Assembly: GCA_035276085.1 (NCBI GenBank)
Contig: DATELY010000171.1
Location: forward strand, 1-7,389
DNA: 7,389 bases
Reading direction: 5' to 3'
DNA from: DATELY01 sp035276085
GTDB lineage: Bacteria > Pseudomonadota > Gammaproteobacteria > Steroidobacterales > Steroidobacteraceae
Shown here: in pieces, positions 1 to 5,942 of the stretch
Layout of the letters: every line of letters starts with the position of its first letter
How positions within the stretch are numbered: the first letter of the stretch is position 1
Translations under genes and position numbers: made by a program
Notes under the pieces: generated by a model
Database searches by the model: none
Told to the model about the DNA's origin: nothing
Seen by the model: only the letters and a program-made list of their open reading frames with translations

Positions 1-7
1 CGGTGAC

Positions 8-37
8 TTGGGAGGCCAAGGCCTGAACCCTTACAAT
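8..37 (+). promoter_or_regulatory. Likely sigma-70 promoter of the yebC-family gene
   Basis: A -35-like TTGGGA (8-13) and a -10-like TACAAT (32-37) are separated by 18 bp and match the consensus hexamers at 4 and 5 of 6 positions. Transcription would begin near position 44, giving a leader of about 23 bases before the ATG at 67. The spacer contains a perfect palindrome, AGGCC-AA-GGCCT (13-24), which could be an operator or the remnant of an upstream terminator. The call rests on motif match and position only. Confidence 0.4.
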
Positions 38-66
38 GCGGCCCCACGTCTCCCGCAGAGAACCTC

Positions 67-789
67 ATGGGCCGCATTTTCGAAGTCAGAAAGCATGCGA
101 TGTTCGCGCGCTGGAACCGCATGGCGAAGCAGTTCGCGCGCATCGGCAAGGACATCACGATCGCCGTGAAGAGCGGCGGCACCGATCCGAACAGCAATCC
201 CGCCCTGCGCCGGATCATGCAGAACGCGCGCTCGATCAACATGCCCAAGGACAAGGTCGAGGCCGCGATCCGTCGCGCCTCCGGCAAGGAAGCCGCCAAC
301 TATCAAGTCGTCCTGTACGAAGGCTACGCACCCCATGGCGTGGCCATGCTCGTCGAAGCGGCCACCGACAATCCGACGCGCACGGTGGCGAGCGTACGCA
401 ACGTCTTCAGCAAGAATGGCGGCAATCTCGGCAGCGGCGGCAGCGTGAGTTTCCTGTTCAAGCACATGGGCGTGTTCCGGCTGCCTCCCGAAGGCATCGA
501 CCAGGACGATCTCGAGCTCTACCTCATCGATCACGGCCTGGAAGAGATGGGCGAGAGCACCGGCGAAAAAGGCGAGCCGCAGCTGGTCATCCGCTGCGAG
601 TTCGAGAATTTCGGCCAGCTGCAAAGCGCGCTCGAAGCCCGCCGCATCACACCGATCTCCGCCGAGCACGAGTACGTGTGCATCACGCCCACGGAGCTAC
701 CCGAGGAACAGGCAGCCGAAGCGCTCGCCCTGATCGACAAGATGGAGCAGGACGAGGACGTTCAGCGCGTGTTCCACACCTTGGCTTGA
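67..789 (+). CDS. YebC/TACO1 family protein (YebC/PmpR-like), non-classical N-terminus
   Basis: This is a 240-residue cytoplasmic protein of the YebC/PmpR/TACO1 family, at the usual family length. Family hallmarks are visible: GGTDPNSNPALR (37-48), NMPKD (58-62) followed by an AIRRA helix (67-71), YEGYAPHGVA (84-93), TDNPTRT (100-106), GGNLG (118-122) and SVSFLF (126-131). Members have been described as transcriptional regulators (PmpR). Human TACO1 and several bacterial members act in translation. The N-terminus starts MGRIFEVRKHAMFARW instead of the classical MAGHSKWANIKHRK, so this belongs to the divergent 'MGRxFE' branch, and its role may differ from that of E. coli YebC. The ATG at 67 is chosen because it gives this conserved N-terminus; a modest GAGAA precedes it. 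The gene stands alone: no ruvC, ruvA or ruvB, the common neighbours of classical yebC, lies to its right. The family call is secure, the molecular role is not. Confidence 0.93.
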   Translation: MGRIFEVRKHAMFARWNRMAKQFARIGKDITIAVKSGGTDPNSNPALRRIMQNARSINMPKDKVEAAIRRASGKEAANYQVVLYEGYAPHGVAMLVEAATDNPTRTVASVRNVFSKNGGNLGSGGSVSFLFKHMGVFRLPPEGIDQDDLELYLIDHGLEEMGESTGEKGEPQLVIRCEFENFGQLQSALEARRITPISAEHEYVCITPTELPEEQAAEALALIDKMEQDEDVQRVFHTLA

Positions 790-793
790 GGTA

Positions 794-839
794 TGAAAGA
801 AGCGGTTAGCGGCTGGTCAGAGGCGCTACCGCGCTTTCA
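794..839 (+). terminator. Hairpin just after the yebC-family gene, probable terminator
   Basis: Starting 5 bases after the stop codon, TGAAAG (794-799), GCGGT (802-806) and AGCG (808-811) pair with CGCT (824-827), ACCGC (828-832) and CTTTCA (834-839) around a 12-base loop. The stem has 15 pairs, a small internal loop and one bulged T. No clear T tract follows (TCCCTC), so it may be a weak intrinsic terminator or a structure protecting the 3' end. Confidence 0.45.
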
Positions 840-929
840 TCCCTCGGGCTCGTGCGCAGCGTGATGGGAAACCAGCGAGCGACCCGGAAGTCGACGAGCG
901 CTCGGGTGCGATCGGATAGGGGGCGTCGA

Positions 930-953
930 GGTCCACCGAGTGATCGATGGACC
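930..953 (-). terminator. Hairpin 12 bases after the TonB-dependent receptor stop
   Basis: Read on the minus strand, GGTCCATCGA, a TCAC loop and TCGGTGGACC form a 10-bp stem. One position is a U-G wobble in minus-strand RNA but a C-A mismatch in plus-strand RNA, so the fold favours the receptor transcript. No U tract follows. It could end transcription only weakly or mainly protect the mRNA end. Confidence 0.45.
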
Positions 954-965
954 CCGAAAATCGGC

Positions 966-3185
966 TTAGAAGAACTTGTAATCCAAGGTGACGTAGTACG
1001 TGCGTGGCCTGCCGGCCGCCCAGAAGTCGCCCTGTCCGTTCACCGAACGCGTGGTCACGGAATAGAAGTCATCCAGCAGGTTTCTGCCGGTGAAGCGCAC
1101 TCCCCACTTGTCGCTCGGCGCACGCCACTCCAGGGACGCGTTCAAGATGGTGTAGCTGTCCTGCCGCAGGCGTCCATCGGGCTCCCACGGAAAGCCGTCG
1201 TTGTAGGTCGCGCGTAGCGATGCGCCCCATTTGCCGCTCGGCGTCTCCTTGCTGAGCATGACGGCTCCAGTGAGCATCCACTCGGGCGTGCCGCCGATCT
1301 GGTTGCCTGAAGCGTCGATCGAAATGGGCACAGGCGCATTGCTGCCGCCGGGCAGCGGGACATTGGAGACGGCATTCGGGAAGCTCTTGTACTCGCCATC
1401 GATGTACGACGCACCGAACATGAAGGTGAGTATGTCGGTTGCCGCCCAGGTGAGATCGAGTTCCGCGCCTTTGATTTCAGCCTTGGCCGCGTTCTGCGTG
1501 ATGGTTGCGACACCCTGCAGGATCTGGAACTGCAGGTCCTTCACGTCGTAGTAGTAGACGGAGGTGTTCAGTCGCACGTTGCCCCCCAAGAGGTCGCTCT
1601 TCATGCCGACCTCGTAGGCATCCACGAACTCCGGATCGAACGGTTCTTGCGGAGTCGCGCCAACGCCGAATGCCGTGATGAAGTTGCCGCTACGGAAGCC
1701 GCGGTTGTAACTGGCATATCCCATCACATCGTCAGTGAACTTGTGATCGAACACCAACCGGTACGTGGGCTCGGTCCAGTGCTTCTTCTTGGCCTTCGGG
1801 CTGACGACCTTGATGAGAAAACCATTCGGATCGTCGAAGAAGCCCTCGTTGGGATCTGCAAGCGCACCGAACATGATCTTGTTGTTGCCATCGAATTCGC
1901 GGGTGTCGCGCGTCCAGCGCAGACCGGCCGTCATGCGGGTGCGGTCGGTGAAGTTGTACGTCACTTCACCGAAACCGGCGATCGAGTCGCTCTCGATGCG
2001 GCCGTTCAACTGCAGGGTATTGATCGGACCGCCCAGCTCAGGCGGGTTGAATTGCAGCTGCTGCCCGACGATCGTGTACCTGCCCCAGGCCGACTGATCA
2101 AAGAAGTACAGGCCGCCGATCCACTTCAACTTCGCATCCGCGTCATTCGACAGGAACTGAAATTCCTGCGTGGCAGTGCGTTCGTAGAAGTCCACCTCCG
2201 CATTGTTGAAGTAAAGCGGTGAGAAATCGTTGTCGGTGAAGGAGTCCAGCTCATTGCGCATCCAGGCCGTAATGCTGACGAAGTCCATGACTCCGAAGTT
2301 TTTATCGAACCTGACGGAGCCGCTGTAATTCTTGAAGTCCGCATACGCTGCCGTGTCGTTGCGGATATCCCATTTATCGCTGGGTGTCGTGCCGCCCGTG
2401 AGATCCCGCGAACCCTTCGGCACGCCGCGTGCGTACCCCATATCATCGGAATATTCGCTGTATGCCGCGATGAACGTGAGCGCCGAATCCTCTCCCGTCC
2501 ACTTCCACTTGCTGCGCAGCTCGATATCGTCCTCGCGCCGGTTGATGTCTTTGTCGAGCGTCAGGTTCTTGCCGTAGCCCTTTCCCTGGTCGGAGTAATA
2601 CACCGACAGATCCGCAGCCAGGTTATCCGCAATTCCAGTCGTTCCGTACGCCCCCGCGGAAAACGTCTCGTAGTTGCCGTAGCTGACGTTGGCATCCAGA
2701 GCCGTGTCTTCAGAGGGACCTTTCGTGATGATGTTGATCACGCCGCCGGTCGTGTTGCGTCCGAATAGAGTGCCTTGCGGACCTTTGAGGACTTCGATGC
2801 GCTCCACGTTGTTGAACACGAGGGCGGATCCCGTGACGGAGCTTTGCAGCACACCGTCCACATACGTAGCGACGGGATTGTCCTGCGCCGGAGTGCCGTC
2901 CTGCGAGCCAATGCCGCGAATGAAGGGGAGATTTGCCACGCCGCCCTGGTTCATCTGCAGACCCGGAGTTGCCAGACCCAGATCGTCGGTGTCGTTGACG
3001 CCCGATGCGGCCAGCGATTCCCCGGTGATGGTCGAAATTGCGATCGGCACGTCCTGCTGACTTTCGGCGCGCTTCTGCGCCGTAACGACGATCTCTTCCA
3101 GCTGCGCCGATGCCAGCTGCGGAACTGAAACTGCAGCCGTGAACAGGATGGCTGACAGCGACAATCTCGGTTTTGCGAATGCCAC
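966..3185 (-). CDS. TonB-dependent outer-membrane receptor
   Basis: This 739-residue protein is a TonB-dependent receptor: a 22-strand outer-membrane beta-barrel with an N-terminal plug that imports bulky ligands using proton-motive force passed on by TonB-ExbB-ExbD. A signal peptide (about 1-27, LASA|Q cleavage) precedes a TonB-box-like segment, EEIVVTA (30-36). The plug (about 41-155) shows RGIGS (90-94), YVDGV (108-112), ERIEVLKGPQGTLFGRN (128-144) and GGVINIITK (147-155). The C-terminus YKFF ends in the aromatic residue typical of barrel proteins. The GTG at 3185 is chosen over a TTG at 3260 because GAGGAGA lies 6 bases before it and because it yields a clean signal peptide. The receptor diverges from a GntR/FCD regulator, which probably controls it. 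No FecI/FecR or N-terminal signalling domain is seen. The ligand is unknown: iron chelates are the classical cargo, but the P450 and GntR neighbours make an organic substrate plausible (inference). Confidence 0.93.
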   Translation of the reverse strand: MAFAKPRLSLSAILFTAAVSVPQLASAQLEEIVVTAQKRAESQQDVPIAISTITGESLAASGVNDTDDLGLATPGLQMNQGGVANLPFIRGIGSQDGTPAQDNPVATYVDGVLQSSVTGSALVFNNVERIEVLKGPQGTLFGRNTTGGVINIITKGPSEDTALDANVSYGNYETFSAGAYGTTGIADNLAADLSVYYSDQGKGYGKNLTLDKDINRREDDIELRSKWKWTGEDSALTFIAAYSEYSDDMGYARGVPKGSRDLTGGTTPSDKWDIRNDTAAYADFKNYSGSVRFDKNFGVMDFVSITAWMRNELDSFTDNDFSPLYFNNAEVDFYERTATQEFQFLSNDADAKLKWIGGLYFFDQSAWGRYTIVGQQLQFNPPELGGPINTLQLNGRIESDSIAGFGEVTYNFTDRTRMTAGLRWTRDTREFDGNNKIMFGALADPNEGFFDDPNGFLIKVVSPKAKKKHWTEPTYRLVFDHKFTDDVMGYASYNRGFRSGNFITAFGVGATPQEPFDPEFVDAYEVGMKSDLLGGNVRLNTSVYYYDVKDLQFQILQGVATITQNAAKAEIKGAELDLTWAATDILTFMFGASYIDGEYKSFPNAVSNVPLPGGSNAPVPISIDASGNQIGGTPEWMLTGAVMLSKETPSGKWGASLRATYNDGFPWEPDGRLRQDSYTILNASLEWRAPSDKWGVRFTGRNLLDDFYSVTTRSVNGQGDFWAAGRPRTYYVTLDYKFF

Positions 3186-3191
3186 GATGGC

Positions 3192-3198
3192 TCTCCTC
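3192..3198 (-). promoter_or_regulatory. Shine-Dalgarno sequence that fixes the receptor start at a GTG
   Basis: On the minus strand GAGGAGA sits 6 bases before the GTG at 3185. A run of seven A residues lies about 10 bases further upstream (3209-3215), a composition that favours ribosome loading. The alternative TTG start at 3260 would add 25 polar and charged residues in front of the signal peptide. Confidence 0.7.
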
Positions 3199-3263
3199 AA
3201 AGTTGATGTTTTTTTACAGCGCGGACGTACCGCGTCGCTCGGTGAGAGACTGATCCCCAAACT

Positions 3264-3368
3264 TCAGTAGCACGCTGACCCGGTGCGATCGCCGACCGAC
3301 TCGATTGGAAAGGTCCGCCGTTGAGCGCCGATCGGGGCCGCGATACCCGGGAAAATAGCCTTGCTCAT
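3264..3368 (-). CDS. Possible 34-codon ORF in the receptor leader
   Basis: A short ORF of 34 codons begins ATG AGC AAG and ends with a Ser-Ala-Cys-Tyr C-terminus. GGGGGA lies 5 bases before the ATG, a fair ribosome-binding site. The ORF falls downstream of the predicted receptor promoter (3437-3466) and ends 78 bases before the receptor GTG, so it would be translated from the receptor leader mRNA. About 25 of 34 third positions are G or C, compatible with coding but not decisive. The peptide has no membrane segment or recognisable domain. It could be a regulatory leader peptide, a small secreted or modified peptide, or a chance ORF. I do not recognise it. Confidence 0.3.
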   Translation of the reverse strand: MSKAIFPGIAAPIGAQRRTFPIESVGDRTGSACY

Positions 3369-3436
3369 GACGATCCCCCAAAAGAAGTAGTAGCTATTGT
3401 CGCTGCATGGGCGGGCGCTACTTACGTTTCTCGGTC

Positions 3437-3466
3437 GTTCTACCCCCATTTGCAAACAGGTGTCAA
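3437..3466 (-). promoter_or_regulatory. Likely promoter of the TonB-dependent receptor
   Basis: Read on the minus strand, a perfect -35 hexamer TTGACA (3466-3461) is followed after 18 bases by TAGAAC (3442-3437), which matches the -10 consensus at 4 of 6 positions. Transcription would start near 3430, giving an unusually long leader of about 245 bases before the GTG at 3185. The -35 element lies between the arms of an inverted repeat (3452-3477), so a protein bound there would cover the promoter. Confidence 0.5.
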
Positions 3467-3477
3467 CGAATGTTTGC
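3452..3477. promoter_or_regulatory. Inverted repeat overlapping the receptor promoter, candidate operator
   Basis: GCAAACA (3452-3458) and TGTTTGC (3471-3477) are exact reverse complements separated by 12 bases. The half-site centres are 19 bp apart, close to two helical turns, so a dimer could read both from one face. The receptor -35 hexamer lies in the spacer. A second, looser pair TTGTT (3479-3483)/AACAA (3495-3499) is adjacent. The divergent GntR-family gene is the obvious candidate binder, but classical GntR/FCD operators are more compact, so this link is inferred. Confidence 0.4.
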
Positions 3478-3529
3478 GTTGTTGCTTTCTTGCTAACAAT
3501 CGTCCGCCGGGGGTCTACCGCGGGACGTA

Positions 3530-3559
3530 AGGACAAACCCCTGTGCGGTGTCCTATGAT
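3530..3559 (+). promoter_or_regulatory. Promoter-like site for the GntR-family regulator
   Basis: AGGACA (3530-3535) and TATGAT (3554-3559) are separated by 18 bp and match the -35 and -10 consensus at 4 and 5 of 6 positions. Transcription would start near 3566, about 80 bases before the ATG at 3648. The site is back to back with the receptor promoter, and the candidate operator lies between the two, so one bound protein could affect both. Confidence 0.35.
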
Positions 3560-3647
3560 GACTACCCGGCGCCAATAAGCAGCACATGCATCAGAACCAG
3601 GCCGGAAGAGCCGGACGATCGGGGCAGCGGGACCGCAGAGAACTACG

Positions 3648-4487
3648 ATGAAAAAAGGACAGACGCTATCCATTTCGGAGGCACTACAGGAGCGCCGCAT
3701 CTCCGCGCTCGGCTCTTCCGAGGACGTTGCACGAGCCGTTCAGGGGATCGAGCGACTGCTGAGGGAGCGTCACTTCGCGCCGGGGGACCGGTTGATCGAG
3801 GCCGATCTTGCCAAGGCGCTGAAGCTGGGGCGTGGACCGATTCGCGAGGCACTCCGTATCCTGGCTGGCGATGGTGTCGTCGAGCTCAACGCCAACCGCG
3901 GCGCGCGAATTCGCATCATCGACAAGAGCACCCTGGTCGAGATCATGCAGGTCATCACGAGCCTATTCTGCCTCGGCGCAGATCTGCTATCGGCCCGGCG
4001 TCCCAGCGAGCGCGCGATCCATGCGCTGCGCGCCATCACGCAAGAGATCAAATCCGCTGCCAAGCGCGGCGATGTGCACGTCCTGAATCTGCGCTTCATC
4101 GAATACCATCAGATCGTGTTTCATTTCTCCGGCAACAAGTATCTGTCGCAGCTGTTTCAGCGGCTGCACATTGCGCATTACCAGGGGCACGTCGAGCTCG
4201 CACTCGAAGGGCGCGTACTCAAGGATATCGCTCAGGCGTACGACGCGATTACAGCGGCGCTCGAATCCGCAGATGCGACATCGGCAAAGGCCATCTTGTG
4301 CAGGCAGATGGCGCAGATCATTGCGCACATGGAATCCAGCTCCGAACCCATCGACCGCGCCGTGGATTCGCTGGTCGAGAAAATGAGCCGTGACTCTACG
4401 CTGATCAAAATTTCGCCAACGAACGCATTGCCGGCACAACGGCGCCGCCCGAAGAAACGGGTGCGTTCGACGTCCAGCGCGAATTGA
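3648..4487 (+). CDS. GntR-family transcriptional regulator with FCD (FadR C-terminal) ligand domain
   Basis: This 279-residue cytoplasmic DNA-binding protein has a GntR winged helix-turn-helix at about 26-92. The signature runs from FAPGDRLIEADLAKAL (43-58) through the recognition helix GRGPIREALRIL (61-72) to the wing. An all-helical FCD domain follows (about 96-228), the class that binds small organic acids or acyl-type ligands. FCD proteins of the metal-binding type use a D-H-H-H set. Aligned by eye, these positions are F150, H154, Y198 and Q220, so only one ligand remains, and metal-independent sensing as in FadR is likely. Residues 229-279 form an extra tail ending in a basic patch, RRRPKKRVR (265-273). 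The ATG at 3648 is the only start that keeps the short leader before the HTH; GCAGAG upstream is a weak ribosome site. The gene diverges from the receptor and converges on the P450, 5 bp apart at the stops, which suggests it controls one or both. Confidence 0.9.
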   Translation: MKKGQTLSISEALQERRISALGSSEDVARAVQGIERLLRERHFAPGDRLIEADLAKALKLGRGPIREALRILAGDGVVELNANRGARIRIIDKSTLVEIMQVITSLFCLGADLLSARRPSERAIHALRAITQEIKSAAKRGDVHVLNLRFIEYHQIVFHFSGNKYLSQLFQRLHIAHYQGHVELALEGRVLKDIAQAYDAITAALESADATSAKAILCRQMAQIIAHMESSSEPIDRAVDSLVEKMSRDSTLIKISPTNALPAQRRRPKKRVRSTSSAN

Positions 4488-4492
4488 TTCGA

Positions 4493-5761
4493 CTACGTGC
4501 GCGCCCGCAGCGAACAACGAATCGGCAGGCTCACGAGCGCCCGCAGATTGATCGTCGGCTCATAACGCAGCTGGTCTTCCGGAATCGCCATGGAAATGGC
4601 GCTGTAGCGTTCGAGGAAGGCAGTGAAGGCCGTGGCCAACGTCGTGCGCGCCAGCCGGTTGCCGACGCAGAAATGCTGACCGTGACCGAACCCCAGGTGC
4701 TCGATGCCGGCATCGATGGGACACTTGAACCGTTCAGGATCCGCAAAGCTCTCCGGATCACGGTTGCCGGATCCCCATGCCACGAACACGGTCGCGCCCG
4801 CCGGAATCGCCACGCCTGCAAGCTCGGTGTCGACCGCCGCGATGCGACTCGTGATGTTGGCCGGCGGATAGAGTCGGATCACCTCTTCGATGAACGACCC
4901 GACATGCTCGGGATGCTGTTGCAGCTGTGCGAACAACTGTGGGTGCGTCGACAACATCCGCATGCCGTTCGCGAGGCTCTGTCGCGTCGTGTCGTGCCCC
5001 GCCATGAGGAACACCTGGAAGATCGACAGCAGCTCTTCCAATGTCAACGGCTCATCGCCCGTCGACTCATGGGCGTGTATGAGGTCGTCGATCAGCGAGC
5101 CGTCGGGCCGCTGCCGCACGGCTTCGATGCGTTGCGCCACATAGTTGAACAGCTCGCACATCGCATCGATGGTCCTGAGATACTCGGCGCGCGTGCCCTG
5201 ACCCATCTCTGTACTGAAGAACTGATGTGCCCAGCGATTGATGCGATCGAAGTCGCTGTCGGGCGCACGGATGAAATGAAGAATGATCGACAGCGGCACG
5301 CGCTCGCAGAAATTCGGCACGAAGTCGATGGGCGCGCCGCTGTCGAACGGCTGAATGAAGCGCTGCACCTGAGCTTCGATGAAGGGCACCAGCTTCTTCA
5401 CGGCCTTCGGCGACAGCACATGCAACGCGAGCCGGCGATAGCGCATGTGTACCGGAGGATCGGTCAGCAGCAAGGTGTGCGGCACCAGCCACGCTTTCGA
5501 GCGGAGGATCGCGGCGACTTCCGGATCCTTTTCCGCCAGCGAGAGTCCCTGACAGACGAGGAACTTGGTCGGATCGATGATGTTGGAGAACAACTCGGGA
5601 TGTTCGGCAACGTAACGGATGTCCTTGGCGTGCGACACGATGTACGCGCCGGTGCGCGGCTCCCGGTACACCGGCGCCTGTTCACGCAGCGTCGCCAGGA
5701 ATTCCAGCGGGTCGCTTTGCACAGCCGGATCGAAGAAGTCGAAATCCGCAGGGCATTTCAC
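4493..5761 (-). CDS. Cytochrome P450, soluble bacterial type
   Basis: This 422-residue enzyme is a soluble haem-thiolate monooxygenase that inserts one oxygen atom from O2 into an organic substrate using electrons from a ferredoxin or similar partner. Visible motifs are DPPVHMRYR (101-109, before and in the C helix), AGHDTT (254-259, I-helix oxygen-activation site), E293-x-x-R296 in the K helix, and the haem loop FGHGQHFCVG (358-367) with Cys365 as the axial ligand. No signal peptide or membrane anchor is seen, as expected for a bacterial class-I enzyme. The reading frame is open to a TTG at 5830. I prefer the GTG at 5761 because CGAGGG lies 9 bases upstream and because the product then starts, as many relatives do, just before CPADFDFFDP. 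The CYP family and substrate are not identifiable by eye. No redox partner gene lies in the window, so electrons must come from elsewhere. It converges on the GntR-family gene. Confidence 0.95.
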   Translation of the reverse strand: MKCPADFDFFDPAVQSDPLEFLATLREQAPVYREPRTGAYIVSHAKDIRYVAEHPELFSNIIDPTKFLVCQGLSLAEKDPEVAAILRSKAWLVPHTLLLTDPPVHMRYRRLALHVLSPKAVKKLVPFIEAQVQRFIQPFDSGAPIDFVPNFCERVPLSIILHFIRAPDSDFDRINRWAHQFFSTEMGQGTRAEYLRTIDAMCELFNYVAQRIEAVRQRPDGSLIDDLIHAHESTGDEPLTLEELLSIFQVFLMAGHDTTRQSLANGMRMLSTHPQLFAQLQQHPEHVGSFIEEVIRLYPPANITSRIAAVDTELAGVAIPAGATVFVAWGSGNRDPESFADPERFKCPIDAGIEHLGFGHGQHFCVGNRLARTTLATAFTAFLERYSAISMAIPEDQLRYEPTINLRALVSLPIRCSLRART

Positions 5762-5802
5762 GAGTCGAGTCCCTCGCTGAGCGATGGGACGAGAATGGCC
5801 CA

Positions 5803-5830
5803 AATACAGCACCGCCGCAAACCCGCACAA
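5803..5830 (-). promoter_or_regulatory. Weak promoter-like site before the P450
   Basis: On the minus strand TTGTGC (5830-5825) and TGTATT (5808-5803), the latter preceded by TGC as in extended -10 elements, are 16 bp apart. Transcription would start near 5796, 35 bases before the GTG at 5761, which would exclude the longer TTG-start version. The match is poor, and only the position is persuasive. Confidence 0.2.
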
Positions 5831-5843
5831 CCGCGTGTGCGGG
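5822..5843. promoter_or_regulatory. Perfect 8-bp inverted repeat upstream of the P450
   Basis: CCCGCACA (5822-5829) and TGTGCGGG (5836-5843) pair perfectly around a 6-base loop. On the minus strand it is followed by TTTGCGG, too short a T run for a convincing terminator, and a separate better terminator lies just upstream. The repeat overlaps the -35 part of the weak P450 promoter, so an operator role is possible. It could equally be a backup terminator. Confidence 0.35.
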
Positions 5844-5860
5844 AACTGTTCAAGCGGCGA

Positions 5861-5905
5861 TGAACGAAAAGAGAAAGGCCGATAGCGGAGCCGCGAACAC
5901 CGGCC
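5861..5905 (-). terminator. Intrinsic terminator of the exported-protein gene
   Basis: On the minus strand GGCCG (5905-5901) pairs with CGGCC (5881-5877), with a smaller GCG/CGC helix inside the loop. The stem is followed directly by the pyrimidine-rich TTTCTCTTTTCG. It starts 37 bases after the stop at 5943. Hairpin plus U-rich tail in the right orientation make this the best terminator in the window, and it separates the exported-protein gene from the P450. Confidence 0.6.
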
Positions 5906-5942
5906 ATTCGAATTTCATGTCGAACGATTGCTGCGCAGTCGC

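Noticed and set aside
36..809. A 257-codon frame on + overlapping the yebC-family gene
   Set aside because: It covers the same DNA as the recognised gene in another frame, and its Arg- and His-rich translation is typical of a frame shadow in GC-rich DNA.
3186..3260. Extension of the receptor to a TTG start at 3260
   Set aside because: It would put 25 polar and charged residues before the signal peptide, while GAGGAGA marks the GTG at 3185.
3186..3430. Cobalamin or other known riboswitch in the receptor leader
   Set aside because: I could not find the conserved boxes of a B12 element or another known riboswitch on the minus strand, although the leader is long enough.
3548..4393. A 281-codon frame on + overlapping the GntR-family gene
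   Set aside because: It has no recognisable domain, is Arg-rich, and overlaps a clear winged-HTH/FCD gene.
5762..5830. Extension of the P450 to a TTG start at 5830
   Set aside because: The TTG lies in a perfect hairpin without a good ribosome site, and the added residues do not resemble a P450 N-terminus or an anchor.
4484..5863. A 459-codon open frame on + that spans the whole P450 gene
   Set aside because: It is antisense to a P450 with every expected motif. High GC at third positions removes stops from the opposite strand, and the Arg/His/Gln-rich translation resembles no protein family.
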